Assembly (NCBI RefSeq): GCF_001949145.1
Contig: NW_019091386.1
Location: forward strand, 766,810 to 830,809
Reading direction: 5' to 3'
Length of the DNA stretch: 64,000 bases
Source of the DNA: Acanthaster planci
Lineage: Eukaryota; Echinodermata; Asteroidea; Valvatida; Acanthasteridae
Position numbers and translations under genes: made by a program. Position 1 is the first letter of the stretch. Each line of letters begins with the position of its first letter. Positions 31,850 through 46,800 of the stretch are shown piece after piece. The notes beneath the pieces were generated by a model, which saw only the letters and a program-made list of their open reading frames with translations, was not told the origin of the DNA and did no database searches.

Positions 31850-34800
31850 ATGACCCGTGCCATGGATCTATCCAGGATGAAATACTTGATTGCCGGACTC
31901 TGTGTGCTGGGGCTAGCGGTGGATATAAGCGAGGGGGGCAGGCGGGCCCGGGACTGCCCGCCGGAGTGCAGCTGCTACCGGCGGACCGTGGACTGCATCA
32001 AGCGGGGATTACAGTACATACCTGTCAACATACCCGTCAACACAGAGCGATTGTGAGTATGATATACACTGGACAGCAAAAGAAACTTGCCACTTCTGTC
32101 AAAGGCCACACATAAAAATTCACTCCATAGAAATAAACAATTTTTTGTACACAGGTATGCTGCAATACCCCTTACTAATCACATGCCCCAAAGCAAGTGA
32201 TTATCTTTATGACAAAGAAGAAATTGACATGCACAGCAACTTGGTTTAATACTGAATCAAAAGTCACACACAAAAGCACTCTCCAATGACAAGTGAACAC
32301 CTGTTTTGTCAAAATGATGTGCATGAGTGGTTTCCGTATCGGGATGCCATCGTTACTGACTATGCATACGCATTATTGAAAAGTAATTATTGTGACTTCT
32401 TTATTTCGTCCTGTGACGTTGATTTCTGCGTAAAACTTAAGGCTCATTCTGTTACATTCTGTGACTTTTGATTCAGTAGCCAAGTTGCTGTGCATGCCAA
32501 TTTCTTCTTTGTTGTGAAGATAATCACTTGCTTTTGGGCATGTGATTGGTGAGGGGTGTTGCAGCATACCTGTGTACAAAAATTGTTTATTTCTATGGAG
32601 TGAAGTTTTATGTTTGGCCTTTGACAGAAGTGGCAAGTTTCTTTTGCTTTCCAGTGTAGAAATTTCGGCCTCGTCAGAGCTGTAAACAAATACACTATTT
32701 GTTTCTTTATTTTCATAATATAGCTTCGGGGATTTGATATGGTTGTGGATTGGGGGTACATTTTTAGCGACTTTTAAGCTGACTCCACTCAGTTTGCTGC
32801 AGCTTTAAAATTTGGACGTCGTTGACATGGACACGGGACCAGTCTTTACGATGGTACACTTCACCACTCAAAACGTATAACCGCAGACTTTGCCGGTGCT
32901 TTTTTTTTAAATTAAACTGTGCGCTTTTTTTACAGTGAGGGTCGTAAACCGAAGTGAGAAAGGAACCTCTAGTCACAATTTACCCTCCAATTGATGAAAA
33001 GACGATCTGTTATTGCACTTCTAAATCTTCGACGGACGTTTTTATGAGCTTTACGCCATTTGAATTTAAAAACAGTGCGTGTAAAAAAAAAACACCCGAC
33101 CTATTTTTAACTACTAGGTTGTAAAGTTCCTTTCCCAGCTGTTCAATTGCTGGGTGGGCCTCCAAGCTCAAGGACACGATCTTTAATTACATACACCGTC
33201 CTCCTCGTCCCAAAAGATTGTTCATCTTGGCGAAAGTCTATAGGAATTACCTTCAAAATTTTCGCGAGCAAACCAGTCAAGGTCACCAAATTTAGAATTT
33301 TGCGCGTGCATGGTGTTACACCAATCCAAAGCGACCCACTGCATGCACTGAAGAGTTGTACACGGAGGGCAAGGATTCTGGGTCAGGCCAAGTTCATCGC
33401 AGCGTAAGGTGGTATTAAACGCAATGCTGCCTCGGTACGCGGCCATTTTCGAGTTGCAGTCTGGCAGGCAGGTTGCAGCATTTTGGGGCCAAAAGCCACG
33501 ACAAAGAGAATACTGAGTTGAAATTCGAATAAGAACAGGCGAGGCGTGGACTATTTGAGTGCGGACATTAACACGATAACGGATTTCTCGTCCGCTGAAT
33601 ATCGGCAAGTCCGTCCAAAAACTAAAGATCGATAATTAGCAGGCCTGAATGGATAAAACTCAAAGTTCAGATAATCCAGAGAATGAAAACTGTTTGTTTT
33701 CCATTCAATGAAATGTCATTTATCGCCACATTAGCTTATTTCATCTTTATTGTACCCATAAGTAAACGGTGACACTTCTTTGTCCAACTAAAGCGCTATT
33801 TCCTGGGCCTCTTTTTTGTTCTCTCGCATACCTAATCAAACATTAACTAGATTTTGCCTTTCTTTAACTTTAAGGGACATACGCCGCCAAGGACTACCGA
33901 TTTTTTTCTCTCAGGAGTAGTACAAGCATTCCGTGGAGCGAGTGCTGCCGTTGTAAACCGGCCACCCGTGCTTGGCTTTTATTTGAAAAGGGAGTCGAGT
34001 CTGTCGGCCTTGGTGGGCCAACATTCCACATCGATTGGAGGGGTCATTGCAGCGGATCCCCCGTCCCACCAACCGATCAGGACCGCCGGATTTTGCTGCA
34101 GACACGGGTGTCGCTTCGCGTACAGCCCTAGGCTCAAAAGGACCGCATCGGGCGATCGATTTCTTCCATTTGTTTAGGCCTGAGTTGATGACTGTCGAAG
34201 TTCCATCAACCTTTGAAAAAAAAATGCCTTGGGATGATGAGATCGAATTAATGACTTCCAAAATGACGACAGTGATGAGACAGTGCCACCGGCAAAATAT
34301 CGGCTACCTCTTACCTCACATTTCGTCTAAAGCCTAACCCCCTGTGCTTTCGCGTTGTGTGATTTAGGCTGTCACTGGCCCATACCATTAATTTCGTGAT
34401 TGTAGGAGCGTAGGGTGCGATATTCCTGTTTTTCTTTATAGTCAACTCACCTTCTTGCTGGATTTTTCGTCCAAATGAACATATTTCTAATCACAGTAAC
34501 AGCAATTTTACCACGGAGCTAATTTCACAAAAAAAGTTTCGTTATCATGCATTGATCATCTTACCGACCACGCCCTCAAACAGCTGCGTCATTGGGGGCA
34601 GTTTTGCAAAATGAAAGGTGAATGCCCTCTCAAAAGACCGATGTCACGTGTGGATGTCGATGTAAGGCGAGTGGATTGTCATGGTACCCGGCATAATTTT
34701 GCAAGAAACATATGCAAGTCACGAGATTGGATACCAGTGTAGTGATATTACATGTCGTTCTGGTACTTTAATCCACAAAAAAGTTGGAAATTTTCAGTTA

Positions 34801-37800
34801 AAACCAATAATGGGCGGCTATTTGGAATGTGGAAATCAAGTGGCAGCTATTGGTCGTGCTTTTAAGGGCTCAGGAAACATTTTTTGCGGCCGCAGTAATG
34901 GTAAGATTTCGTGCATTGTAGGCCTTCATAGGCTAAATTGACAGTTACATGTACATGACATCACTTTGTTTGAAGATACGGGTGGTACGAATGCCTGGAG
35001 CAAACGAACGTAACCACAAATTTTAACAATACAGGCTCTGGTGAGATTCGATGAAATTCTCGAATGTATACACACAGCAACACAGTCTTATGGCATTTTT
35101 TTTCATCATGTAAGTTGCGTCAATTGAAGTGGAATGTCATGCTGGCATTTTGTTTTGTGTTCTAAGGACTCGAGCGTTCATTGAGACCTTGGCAGTGAAA
35201 TTTTTATGGTGCAGTATGCTGGGAAGCTGGATCATTAACCCCCCCATTTTTAGGAGGAGCTCATGAAGAGGGTGGAGCGTTTAAGGGAAAAGGAAGTGAA
35301 TATGTGTGTGGTGCTGACAGACATTACGCTGCGCTAGAGCCAACCTCTGGAAGATGCCGCGGCTACAAAAAAGAAAATCTAGTTGTGCCAAATTTGGGAG
35401 CACTGATGTGATGGGCACCGTTTTTTTGGGCATCTTTTTTGAAATGATTCTAACTTTGCAGCTCATGGTTGGAAGGCTTTGCTCCCTTGTAGTGAATGGG
35501 GGCTTTTTTGGGGGGGGGGGGCTTTAGTTTGTTTTGTTCCCCATTTTGTTTTTCTTGTTGGTCCCTTTTTGCACACCAGAGTGCATTTCTCAGACTTGTT
35601 TTGGAAAAATGTAGGCCTATCAGGTATTAACAGGGGCCTCTGTAGCGGACGGGGGGGTGGTATTCCCACTGCCTCCCCTGGATTACTGGGGCTTTGTGGT
35701 GGTCAGCTTTGGCCCAAAATAGAAGTCCCCGGATGGACAGATGGCAACGTTGGTCTGAGACTTTAAGCTTTGGGGTGTCCATGTTTGTCAGCTTGGCCCT
35801 CAGTGTGGTGTCACTTTCCTCACAAATTTGGCAGTGGGTTAACCAAAGCTGTACAGCGAATGATTTTGTGCATCGTCCACACTGGAGTCCTTAGCGTTTT
35901 TTTTTTACTTTACACAAAATGCAGAGAGAATTTTGATGGACACCTTCTGCAAATACTGTTTCTCTTCTCATTACTAACTGATAGTTGAGGTGATTGATTG
36001 TATTCACATTGTTGGCATCATCGTCTTTCTTCCGCAGAAATCTTGATGGGAATAACATCACAAAGATCCGCAAGGGAGATTTTGACAATCTGCGGAGATT
36101 ACGAGTCTTGTAAGTGGCCTTCCTCATTGCAAATACCCGAAATAATTGAACAGTTTGCCAAAATTCCAAACCTTCGAGTTACCAAAGTAAGAGCATTGCT
36201 GGTTGATGTCATTGAGATTATGTTCATTTTGGTCACTTCATAGGCCGAAAAACATTAGCTGTCCCTCGTTCATTCCAACATAGGTTGGTCTTCAGCTGGA
36301 ATTATTTTTAAGTAATCTCTGAGCTGTAGAAGCTGTTCATTTTGGGTCTGCTCTGTCAAAGAGCAATTATTCATTCACTGCATGTACTCGCTCATGTTCC
36401 CAGAAATGATTCTATATCATTTAACAAAAACATTTGACACAGTGTGCCAACATCAGCATCGGCTTTGTTGGTCCTGTTGGAATACTTTATTTTGACGTTT
36501 AAGAATTTCTAATTCTGTGGTTAGTTGATGAAGGCTTTCTTTATTTTCCTTTGACTATATAATGTGGAATCTACAGACAGCTGAGCAACAATCAGATTGT
36601 CAGCATCGAGCGTGGAGCCTTCTCAGACCTGAGATCAGTGGAGCGAATGTAAGTAAACAGATGGGCCGTCAATGCGAGCCTGCCTTTGAAATTGTCAAGC
36701 GGGAGCCCTCCCTTTGTCAAGCTGTGAAGCGGGTGTCCTGTTGAGATTGTTCAAATAGAAGTAAATCTCTCCATGTTGTGTCGTTGCCCCTATCTGAAAG
36801 ATTCACCAGAGAAAAAAATGAGCCTTTTGTGTTCGAAGGACAGGTTCTTTTGTACTCCACAATTGTTTGAAGTGTTCCGGACAATCAAAACATTCCCGAT
36901 TACAAGCTGTCCGTGCATTGTGCTCCAGGGGGTCAGTATGTAGAGTGGCAGATCTCAAGATTAGGTGGTACGGTACGTAAAGTTTGAGCGTACACTGTCA
37001 TCCTGGCTTTCTGTGCAGCATCTGCTTGGCGAGTTTGCGATACCACAGGGGAATTACATTCTTGCCAGGGTATTATGAGGTGTAAGCTGTATACACAGGT
37101 GGGGGCCCCTGACAATCGGCCGTAAAATGGCCATCAACTCCACTTGAAAGGCTGTTATTGTTTGTGGTCGGCCAAGGAGCAAATTGCTCCAACAAGCGGA
37201 TAGCATGCTCTGGCTTCTCCTTCCTTGTGAGTTTTGTCTGCCAAGCGAAAATCTCTTGGAAGAAAAAAAACATTAAAGGCTGGAGTGGGAGGAGAGAAAA
37301 AAAAACAGGGGGGCGATCTGCTCTGTAATTGACTGTGTAATCGATTAAAATACGGCTGACTTGGGCAGGAGCGAATGGCTTTTGTTGCAGGTTCTTTTCA
37401 CCGGCGACCCTTTCAGAAACCTTCTAGTTCAACGTCCAGGTGATTGGTCTATCAGATCACCTTATTATGTTAAGATTCCGCTTCGTTTGCCCGATGCATT
37501 CAAATACATGGGCACACGCAAGTGCACATAGATATTAAAAAAAACCCAGCCTTGGATCAGTTCAGGCATGGCTGGCCATCAAAGCTAACTTCATTCAGGT
37601 TGCCGAGACCCCCGAGGATTGAATGGGGGCTTGCATATCTCAGCGATTATTTTCTGGAAATCATTTTTTTTGGGCAGCTGCTCAGTCGAATGGAATTCAA
37701 TTTTCCTTTGTCAGTCCTGTAATGGTTACAAGGGGTGCTGCGAAGGGTTTTCCAGCCAAGGAAAAAAAAAAGTTACTGTTTGATTTTTTTTATTGGCCAT

Positions 37801-40800
37801 ACGGTAAGCAGGAGCCCTATGTTGGATCACTTGTTTTCTTTTCTCGGGCCCGTATTGGAACATTTCTCACCGCTGGTGTATTGTAAGAATCTGTCAATCA
37901 TGTGCCGACTGTTATGATTGAAAAAAATTACCTGCACATTGCATGTAGTTAGGAGCCAAAGGATTTTCTGTTACACATTACTATTGTTACATGTACATGT
38001 ATGCCACGAAAGAGAGCCACGTTACGAAATTGCAGTCGCATTGTGAGAACTTACCAAAGCGGGAACACCTCCCACAAAGGATTCGAAGAAAGAAACTGTA
38101 CAGGGTGCAGACCGGCGGCAGATTCTCTGGAGAGGAAAATGGAAAGTCAAACAACTTTGTGGTTTGGGCGAATAAATTGTGCTAAGTACAACTTTATAGA
38201 TGGCATGGATTCTTTTACATTGAGAAACTTAGATACACCAGCGCGTGAGTGTGTGCCGAGCAGTTGAACATGTGACTTGTGCTGTGTCTTGTACTGTTCG
38301 ACTGTTGTGAGATGCATGCACTCTGACTACGTCACGCCTTATAAAAAGATACTGGAGGAGCTCTGAGGATTGTAATATTTTTATGCAAGTCATTGTTGGC
38401 TGGACCACTTCCTCTGCGATACTGTACAGTGTGTATGTTGTGACCTGAGCGTTCCATCGTTCAGATGAGTTTGCACATGGAATTCAGTGTGTATGTTGTT
38501 GCAAAAATGTATGCGAGTTTCCAAGCCTTAATTTGCCCCTCAAAAAGTCACTGGAGATTTCAACAGTATCAATGTAGATGCACCCTGCTTGTTTGGACTT
38601 TCCATTGTGAAACTTTCAGCCCTTTGAAGGGATTCGTCAAAGAAGACCCTTAAGAGCCCCCTCCCTTCCCCCCACTAGCATTGTCCAGTCCCATCAAGTC
38701 AGATCACATCAGAATACTCAGTCTGAATCCGAGGTTTTTGTCCCTGAAAAGGGCCCAATGTTCCCCACTCCAATTTTCGGCACCCTGTCATGTCCCTTGC
38801 ACCTTTTTGTTCCCCCCCCCTCCTCACCCTCTTATCTCCCAAGAGGACTCCACAAATTCCCAGGCCTCTCATTCCAAAGCATTAGAAGGGGATCATTGAC
38901 ACTCCTATGTCATCTGGTTCCACCACTTCCAGATGCACACTTTTGGGGTTGCACTCAAGGCAGTGGGGGCCAGACTAGCTGGTACCTAAGAAGGTAAACA
39001 GCCTTGGGGGGCAGGGAGCCTACCTAACTTGGCAGAGGGGTTAGTATTAATTAAATAGCCCAGGGTAAATCAACAGGGTAGGTGCGACCATATCATTAAC
39101 CCTGGTGTGAACTGGCTGGCAGCAGGTCACTTGTTGGGCCACTTCAGAAGAAAAGGTGTCCTCTGTTTGTTTTGGTTGAGAAACACACAGGTACATAGAG
39201 ATACAAGTACACATGTTATGTGTGTTTGTCATGGGTCAGCCATAGGTCCCGGACCGTACAGTAGGATCAGCCAGTCTGCTTGAGATATTCTTTTTGTGAT
39301 GGTCAGTGTCCAACTTTCCCAAAGGTTTCAAAGCTTTACAATTGTTGAATCTTGTCGGTTTTTATCATGTTTTTTATGATATGCCAAGAGGATGAATGGC
39401 TTGACCAAGTGAGGAAAGTTTCAAGAAGTCTCTCTGTGTAGCCTGCAGGCCAGAGTGGATGTCCTGACCACCTACACGTACTCTCAATTCGAGTTCCAGC
39501 ATTGTGCTGGTCAGTACCGCGTCCAAGTTGTTGTGAAGCTCGATTGCTCGTAAACGTTTGTACAGTGTTAATTGGAACTTTGTTAACGGGTCCCCTCACC
39601 AAAGTCTGCAACCAACTTTGCACACGCGAGACTTCCTGGGAGACTAGAGTCAGTATCTTAGGCATCAGACACCCTAGAATTTCCTTTGTGGTACCGGGTA
39701 TGTAGAATATGGATACCAGTAGCATATTGCCTGCTCCTGGTACTCATATGGGCAGACCGAGTTTGTAGAAATACCGTACACTGTATCACCATTGGTTGAT
39801 GTTTGATTCGACCTCCAATGTATATTTATGGGTAATTCCAGAAATTAGGGGTCCATTTTATTGGTGTCCCTGTCACATCTAACATATCCTTTTGTAAGTT
39901 CAGAACACATTTTCTAATTTTTCAATATCGTGAGTGATGAATTAATGCGAATTACATGTACACTGTACTGCCAAACAAATAGTAATACATGTAGTTAGAA
40001 ATCTATTGCACAAAACTTGCACTAAAATCCTGGAAAATCCCAGAAAAAAAATTACTCAGTCACTTTGAAAATTTCATGTTTTTACATAGAAGAATTTGAA
40101 AAATTTGAACTGTTAATCAATTTGGAAAGAAGATCTCACTGAAAAAAAGCAATTTAGAGTCCCCTTAAGCTGGCCCCTGGACCCATGGCCGTGACCTGCG
40201 ACCTGGTTACTCCAGGTCCCTTCACTCCCTCAGTTCTCCACTGTCATGTCCTGCTCTCAAATATGGCTGGCTGTAACACTGAGTACAACATAAAATGCAT
40301 GTACTCGGCCACATAATCTGGCAGAGAGATGACATATGCCAAGGGGAGAGGGATGTAGTAACAAGCAGCCTGGCCCCTCCGAGACCCTCCCATCATGAGT
40401 CACAGTTTAGGAACCCACTCGTACATGTACATGACAAAATGCTCTCTTCTTGTATCTTCCCTCCCAAACAACAACTCACCCCTGATTGGGATCCAGTGAA
40501 AGTCAGACCAAGTTCAGGAAGCCGGACTGACGACTGACTACGTAGCAAAGCGTAGGGCATCTGTCACCCACCCGCGCCTGCCAGAGAAGACAGACTGGGC
40601 TCCGAAGCAAAAGTATATCTGCCTGGCCGATAAAGTCAGTGTAGAGGCCTTGATGGTTCAGCGACAGGATTTGAGCAATTTGTGTCTTATGAACAGGGAG
40701 ATAACCACTTAACCCAGCTTTATTTTTCTCTCTGTTTCTCTCTGCTGGTGATTCATGAAGAAAAATACTTACTCAAACCTGTCCCAGTATTCACCCCCCC

Positions 40801-43800
40801 TCACCTTCCCGTGGACCAGTGCCGATACCCGAAGAGCAGATGAAAGAAAAGCATTGGCCGACTGAACCCTCCAGTTGTCAGCACCGTACTCTGAGGGGAC
40901 CATCCCTCTTTATTTCCCCTTTTTTTTTGGTGTGTGGCACCGTTACAACTGAGCGAAGTAATTGCATTAGGAAAACTCTTCCAAACTGCATTAGCGAACC
41001 GCCTGCCAATCAAAGCCGTGCAATTGATCTGGCAGGCAAGCACATAAAAAGCATTGATCGGTTCAGTGTTTCACACCTTCATTGATCGCGAAGGCAGGCC
41101 CAGTGAATTAATGACCACATGTACATGCGAGTGCCACTGGCTGTAATGACGATGAATTTTCAGTTGAGCAATTTTAATACCTGCTACAAATAGGCATTAC
41201 CTGTAACTTCAAGTAAGATTTACTTGGTTGGCTGATCTTCAGAATTGTACAGCTTATAATCTCAGCCGGTGTGGTGGAGACTCGGCATTCTTTGCATATT
41301 ATTTTATGTAGATGCAAAGTACGGGTACCAGTCCCAAATAACTGTTGGGGAGTTCCCTATTATGTCCCCAGAAACACATCCCATGTACCGGTGAAAAGGA
41401 ACTCTTTTGTTCAAGTACAGTGTACCTTCGAAGAATTAATTCCACTTTTGGCTTAATTGATGTGGTGACATAAAATGCAAATGAGCAACTTACATTGTAA
41501 ATTGCCAGGTAAGCTTGCTGAAGGGAGAACTTTGTTGGCGTGCGAGTTTGCTGTTGACAGATACGTAGGTGTAAGTACCAATATGTACATGAATTACCAG
41601 ACAACCTTGACATAGTATGTGTACCTATGTTGCGTGGTTGATTCCGGAACACTTCCACACACCACGTTCACAGCTGACTAGTTGTTTTCTTCACCAGCTT
41701 CACAACTGCCAACTTTTTTTCACCTCCCCCGTGAGTCTCACCTCACCTCCTTTGGACAAAACTTGTTCTGTCGCCCACACTGACTCATTACACAGAGAGC
41801 ATGTACTCGGTGTCATGTCCAAGTACGTGTACGTGTATACATGTGTACCGACTAAACAAGGGCTTTTGCAGATTTGGCATATCGAAATACCTTTCTCAGC
41901 CCATTGACTTTGGAGGAAATGCCTGAGCAGTGGATCACCGACAGACCGTTTGGCTTCACGTGGCTCGACTTTGTGCTTTTGTTCGCTTCAGAAATTGCGG
42001 GGGCAAAACATCTACATGTACATTGTACATGTAATTGCTAACCTCAGGCGATCCTCGTGGAATGCCATAGCTGAAGCTCTGCAACCTCCGAATTTCAGGA
42101 TCGATAGATAAAGTTCTTTCATGTTTTCTAAACCACCGTCCACGGTCACTAAAACAGAAGTCACCTTCGGCTCTCGGTGGCATTCATTTTCTCTTTCTGT
42201 AACTGCTGGCGCTACGGTCTGAGGCAATTGTTGGACGGAGCCATGTCCTCTTGTGTCAGCATTCACAAGCAACTCTTGCACGCCGCTCTCTGCACCGTCT
42301 GCAAAATCTCACAATGGCAATCCACCTCTGATGGACACGCACAAAGTAACCTCACACCGATAAGGCAGCTGTGCATTGAATGTCATATATGTCTGTGTGT
42401 CTGTTATTGAGGCAAGCTGCCCTGAGCGAAGCAGTTACAGTTTTTCTTTTATATGCCGCATTCAGGCAGAGGACAATTTGGGCAACACCGCCCCTGTTCG
42501 GCCTCAAGATCAAGCAGATACGGCAGGCTCAAGTCAAGAAGTGCCCCCCCCAGCGCTGTAACTGGAAAACCACTTCATGCTACTTTCGCCTGGGTTCCCT
42601 TGCACTTTTTTTTTTCACTTCCCCTTCCCCCCCCCCCATCCTTTGTTGGGATCCACTCAGCCAGTTAGTCACAGTTGCAAAATCAATCAGCATTTTGTCC
42701 CAGTCCCACCGAATTGTGCAACAAGGCAGGAAAAACCACAACTGTAGCGCTGATGATTTAGAAATCTTTCTCTGTTGGGGTTGTTCAGTTTAAACAGGAA
42801 GCTGTAAACGGGGGATGTACACATCCATGTATAATGTAATAGGTGGAATGCTGCGTGTACACGCAACTGATGTTTACTTCATATGCGGCTTGAATCCAAG
42901 CCCCTTTTCAAATCAAGTACCGGTAGTGTTTAAACGGCAACCTCAGAAGCGTTGTCATTCTGGGCACCAACATATGCTGTGCTACATGTACATGTACATG
43001 GACGTGTAGCAAAATTCCATCCTTGTGCTAGTATAACACAAATCCTAAGCTACAAACAAATACTGCCACTTGGATTAAATGATGCCTTGATCCTCTTGTC
43101 ACTACTGAAAATTGCTGAGAAAAAGGAGTTTTTTTGTGGCTGAGTGAGATGATGTTAGCTCGTGTTTGTGTGCAACCTTGGTTTTTGGATTCAATATGTT
43201 TGAAATGGAAAATCCTGTCACCAGTACATACTCATGTGTACAGTGTTCCTGGTAATTCTATTGCCTAAGTTCCTGGTTTTTTAAAGACTCAAAACAGCAC
43301 AGAAAGCTCTCTATTTACTAAGTGCTTGAGTCTGTTGTTCTTGCGTGCATTCATGCATGTCGGAACAAATTGGAAAGAGGCTGAGAATTTGGTGTCCTTT
43401 TGCTTCCATTGATCGATATAGCTGACATTTGTATGGGGCAGACCCCAATAAACAAGTTGTCACTCACCTCTCGACGTTTTTGTTGGGTTTTGGGGGAAGG
43501 CTTTTACTGTCACTTGTAAACAGGCTTGCTCATGAGGAAAGGTCAAGGGGAGTTATTCTGCTTGCGTCACCTTTTTGCAAACTTTGAAACCGAGACTTGC
43601 AGTTTCACTTGCCAATAGAGGGGCCCATGTACAAAGTACCACTTCACAAAGAAGGTGAATGCCATTTCCAAGTTGATAAAGTTTATCATTGCGCTGAAAA
43701 GCTGATTTGGCCATCGATGAACCAAATGTACATATGCACATTTGAATTGCAATCATTTTTGTGCAGTGAAGTGAAGACACTGGTGGACTTTTTTTGTGCT

Positions 43801-46800
43801 TTGTGGTTGTAATCATCACTCTGTCCTAGTTGGTTTTGGTCGCTCAGCTGGCATTCTTTACCCGTAGAATACCTCTGAAGGTTCCCTGTTCCCAACATGG
43901 CGTCAACTAACATACCATACTGATGCAGGCCCCTGAAATGGACACCAGATTTTTCCAGAAAGTCGTCATTACCGCTGGTGTCTTTTTACCTCCAAACAGC
44001 CTTCTTTCCCCCTCTGTCGGGGAGTTTTCTTAAGAGCGCTCAGCCAGACCTGCAGGTGGTAAATGGTCAAAGCGGGGGTCACCAACAGTGATTCCGATAA
44101 TCGTCGCTAGGAGGCTTGGATGGATTGAGCAGAGGGCCAAAGACTGTAACAGAAAACTCCTTCATTTTCCCCGTGTGACCCCCGTAGCTGGTCCGTAACT
44201 TTGATGTCACTGATCCGGGCTTATTACCACTTTAGCACCTGAGATCGTCCGCAGGCTCCCAACTCCTGACTGTGTCGGCTTCAGAGTGAATTTTTTTTCC
44301 CCTTCTGTTTCTTTGAGGAGAGCCCTGGGCTGTGTTGTTCCTTGCCTCTTTTGTAATGTCCGATCAGCTCTTGGCTTCTGTAAAAGTGAGGCTTCTTAAT
44401 GACGCTGCCCTGCACGCCTTGTAAGTCTAATCCTTGAGCCTCGGGATGCAACCCAATTTTTGAGTGGGGTGGGGGTTGTCTTTGTGAGAGTTGACCCTCT
44501 TTAGTCTGACGTGGGACAGGTTCCTTTTGAAATCCGTGCTTACGAGGGGGGATGGATGCGGGTTGGAGGTTCTGCCCCATGCATACAAGCCAATCTCGTT
44601 GGGCTTTTTAACAATTCGACAGTGTTCATTACGCCTTGCGAATTTGCCAATTTTTGATTGCGGGGATCAGTGGGTGAGTCAAGCAGCCCAAAGGGCGAAG
44701 CCTTTGATACAACTCTATTGCGAGCAGAGTCTACTAGAGAAAAAAAATCCATTCCTAATGTGACTGCTGTGCTACTTTTTTTTTTTTTTTGGAATGAGCT
44801 TCTAGGCCAAGTGTTCCAGAATTCAGCAGCATGCCACTTTGAATTAAAAAGAGCAAACCGCAAGTAAAGATCCAACTTCCAAGAATCTGCGGTAACAACT
44901 TTGGGATTTCATAGCTGATATCCATTTTTTTCCTAATGTAATTAGGATCATTTTCCACCATGTCCTGCAACATGACTTGTCCTTTATAAAAGGCATGTAC
45001 TGGTAGGCTCAAAACCTGTCATTTCCAAGAACAGTGTTTGCATTTGAGCATGCACATAATTAGATCTACATGTACCTGTACCTACTCATGTGTAGAGTTA
45101 AGGATATATTTCTTGGATGAGACTGGTGACGATTACACCCCAGGTATCTGTGTCAGAAAACAAGGATGCTTGCCAAGAAATCCAGACATCAGCAGGCTTG
45201 CCTCGAACTACAGTATGTGATGTGCAAACATGTACATGTGTATACACCCTCTCAAAGTCTATCTGAAGTGACTGTCAAAATCCGCAATGGATTTGTGTAG
45301 CACTGAACTTCCATTTGGGATTGCTGAGGCTAGCTACCATAAGAATGCCCTGTGTGGAACTCAACGCCCCAATGTTTGTCTGAGTGGGGGAGGGGAATGT
45401 GTCACTGGTGCAGATGCTCTGTGCACAGGATGAGAACTCCCTCGCCGTCAGCAGACGGAGAGGTTGGGAGGCCTGGTGCCCCTGCGCATTGGCAACAACG
45501 ACCAGTCTGCACCTTGGCTCTTCATACCGGGACATTTGTGCTCAAATTTAGTGTGTGTCAACAGTCTAGACCTTCATGCGGTGTGGACTGTCCATGAAAA
45601 AGAGAGACTGCCTATTATCACATTGGTTGTGCAAGCCACGTGTGGCCTAAGACAGGTCCACACAGGAAACATGTTTTCGAGGCATTTTGGGAGTTGAGGT
45701 TATTCTGGAGCAAAAAGAAAAGGCTTAAAAGAGTATCCAGAGTGCAAGAAAATGATTAGTTGAATAATTAATTAATTAATGTACTACAGGTGTATGTAAG
45801 CAAAAAGGAAAGGAACGTCTAGGTAGGTAACATAAACGTAGACCTGTGCGACTTTGACTCTGAAAGAGATTGTTGCACTGTAAAAACACCAAGCCTCCTG
45901 TCTCATTTAAGTGCCCAGCACGAAGTGCACCAAGTCTGCAAAGGGTTGGATAATTAAGGGCGAAAATGCCACGAGGTCAGGGTTATAGCTTTGGGTATTG
46001 AACCTTGAAATTTTGTGTACCCTTCATTCTTGTCCGGTCTACACTTGTTAGAACAATTCACAGATGGATGGAGAGTGTTGGGGAATGCGAACATGTCCAG
46101 CAAAAGAGGTCCGGAGTAACGAGAATTGGTCTCTAGCCTCATTCGAGAATGCAGATATTTTAAACACACCCATGCACAGACCGTCTAGCCCATTTATGAA
46201 TTGCAGCAAGTTTGCAGTCTGTCGATTTCAATTTAGTACCTTGATGCACTGGTGGTTTCTGTAATGATAAAGATCTAAGCTGTTCCTCCCTGACTGTTCT
46301 TCCAACCCCCCCCAAAAAAAGTTTTTCGACCAAATATTTCACAAGGCCTTCAATTCTCCACGCTGACCCAGATGTAAGCACAGGCACACAATGAAAGAAG
46401 AAAGGAAGGGGTGGGAATACTTGTACTAAACATAAAGAGCATTCAATTTGGGGGTTCTGCCTTGGCCCCATTGTGCCACGGTGGTCTTGTAATTCTCCCC
46501 GATGCCAGCGATTACTTGCCCCACTTTATTGACAGTCGGAGAGTTGAATTACTCTTCGGTCCGCACTGGGAGCCCCGGAATTGGGGTTGGTACACATGTA
46601 AGTACAAGACTCTTGTCAAAGGCCGACCATTGTTGTGTGTCTAAAGCGGTATGTTTAACAGTTTCCAATTTTTTTTTTTTTTTTTGTTGGTTGGCAGGGG
46701 TAGCCCTGACCCCGTTTTGTGATCTGGCCTGGGCACAATAGGTGGTGCACTGGGGCTCCGCCACCGTCGCGTTCTCCATTGGGCCTCCGAAAATACTTCA

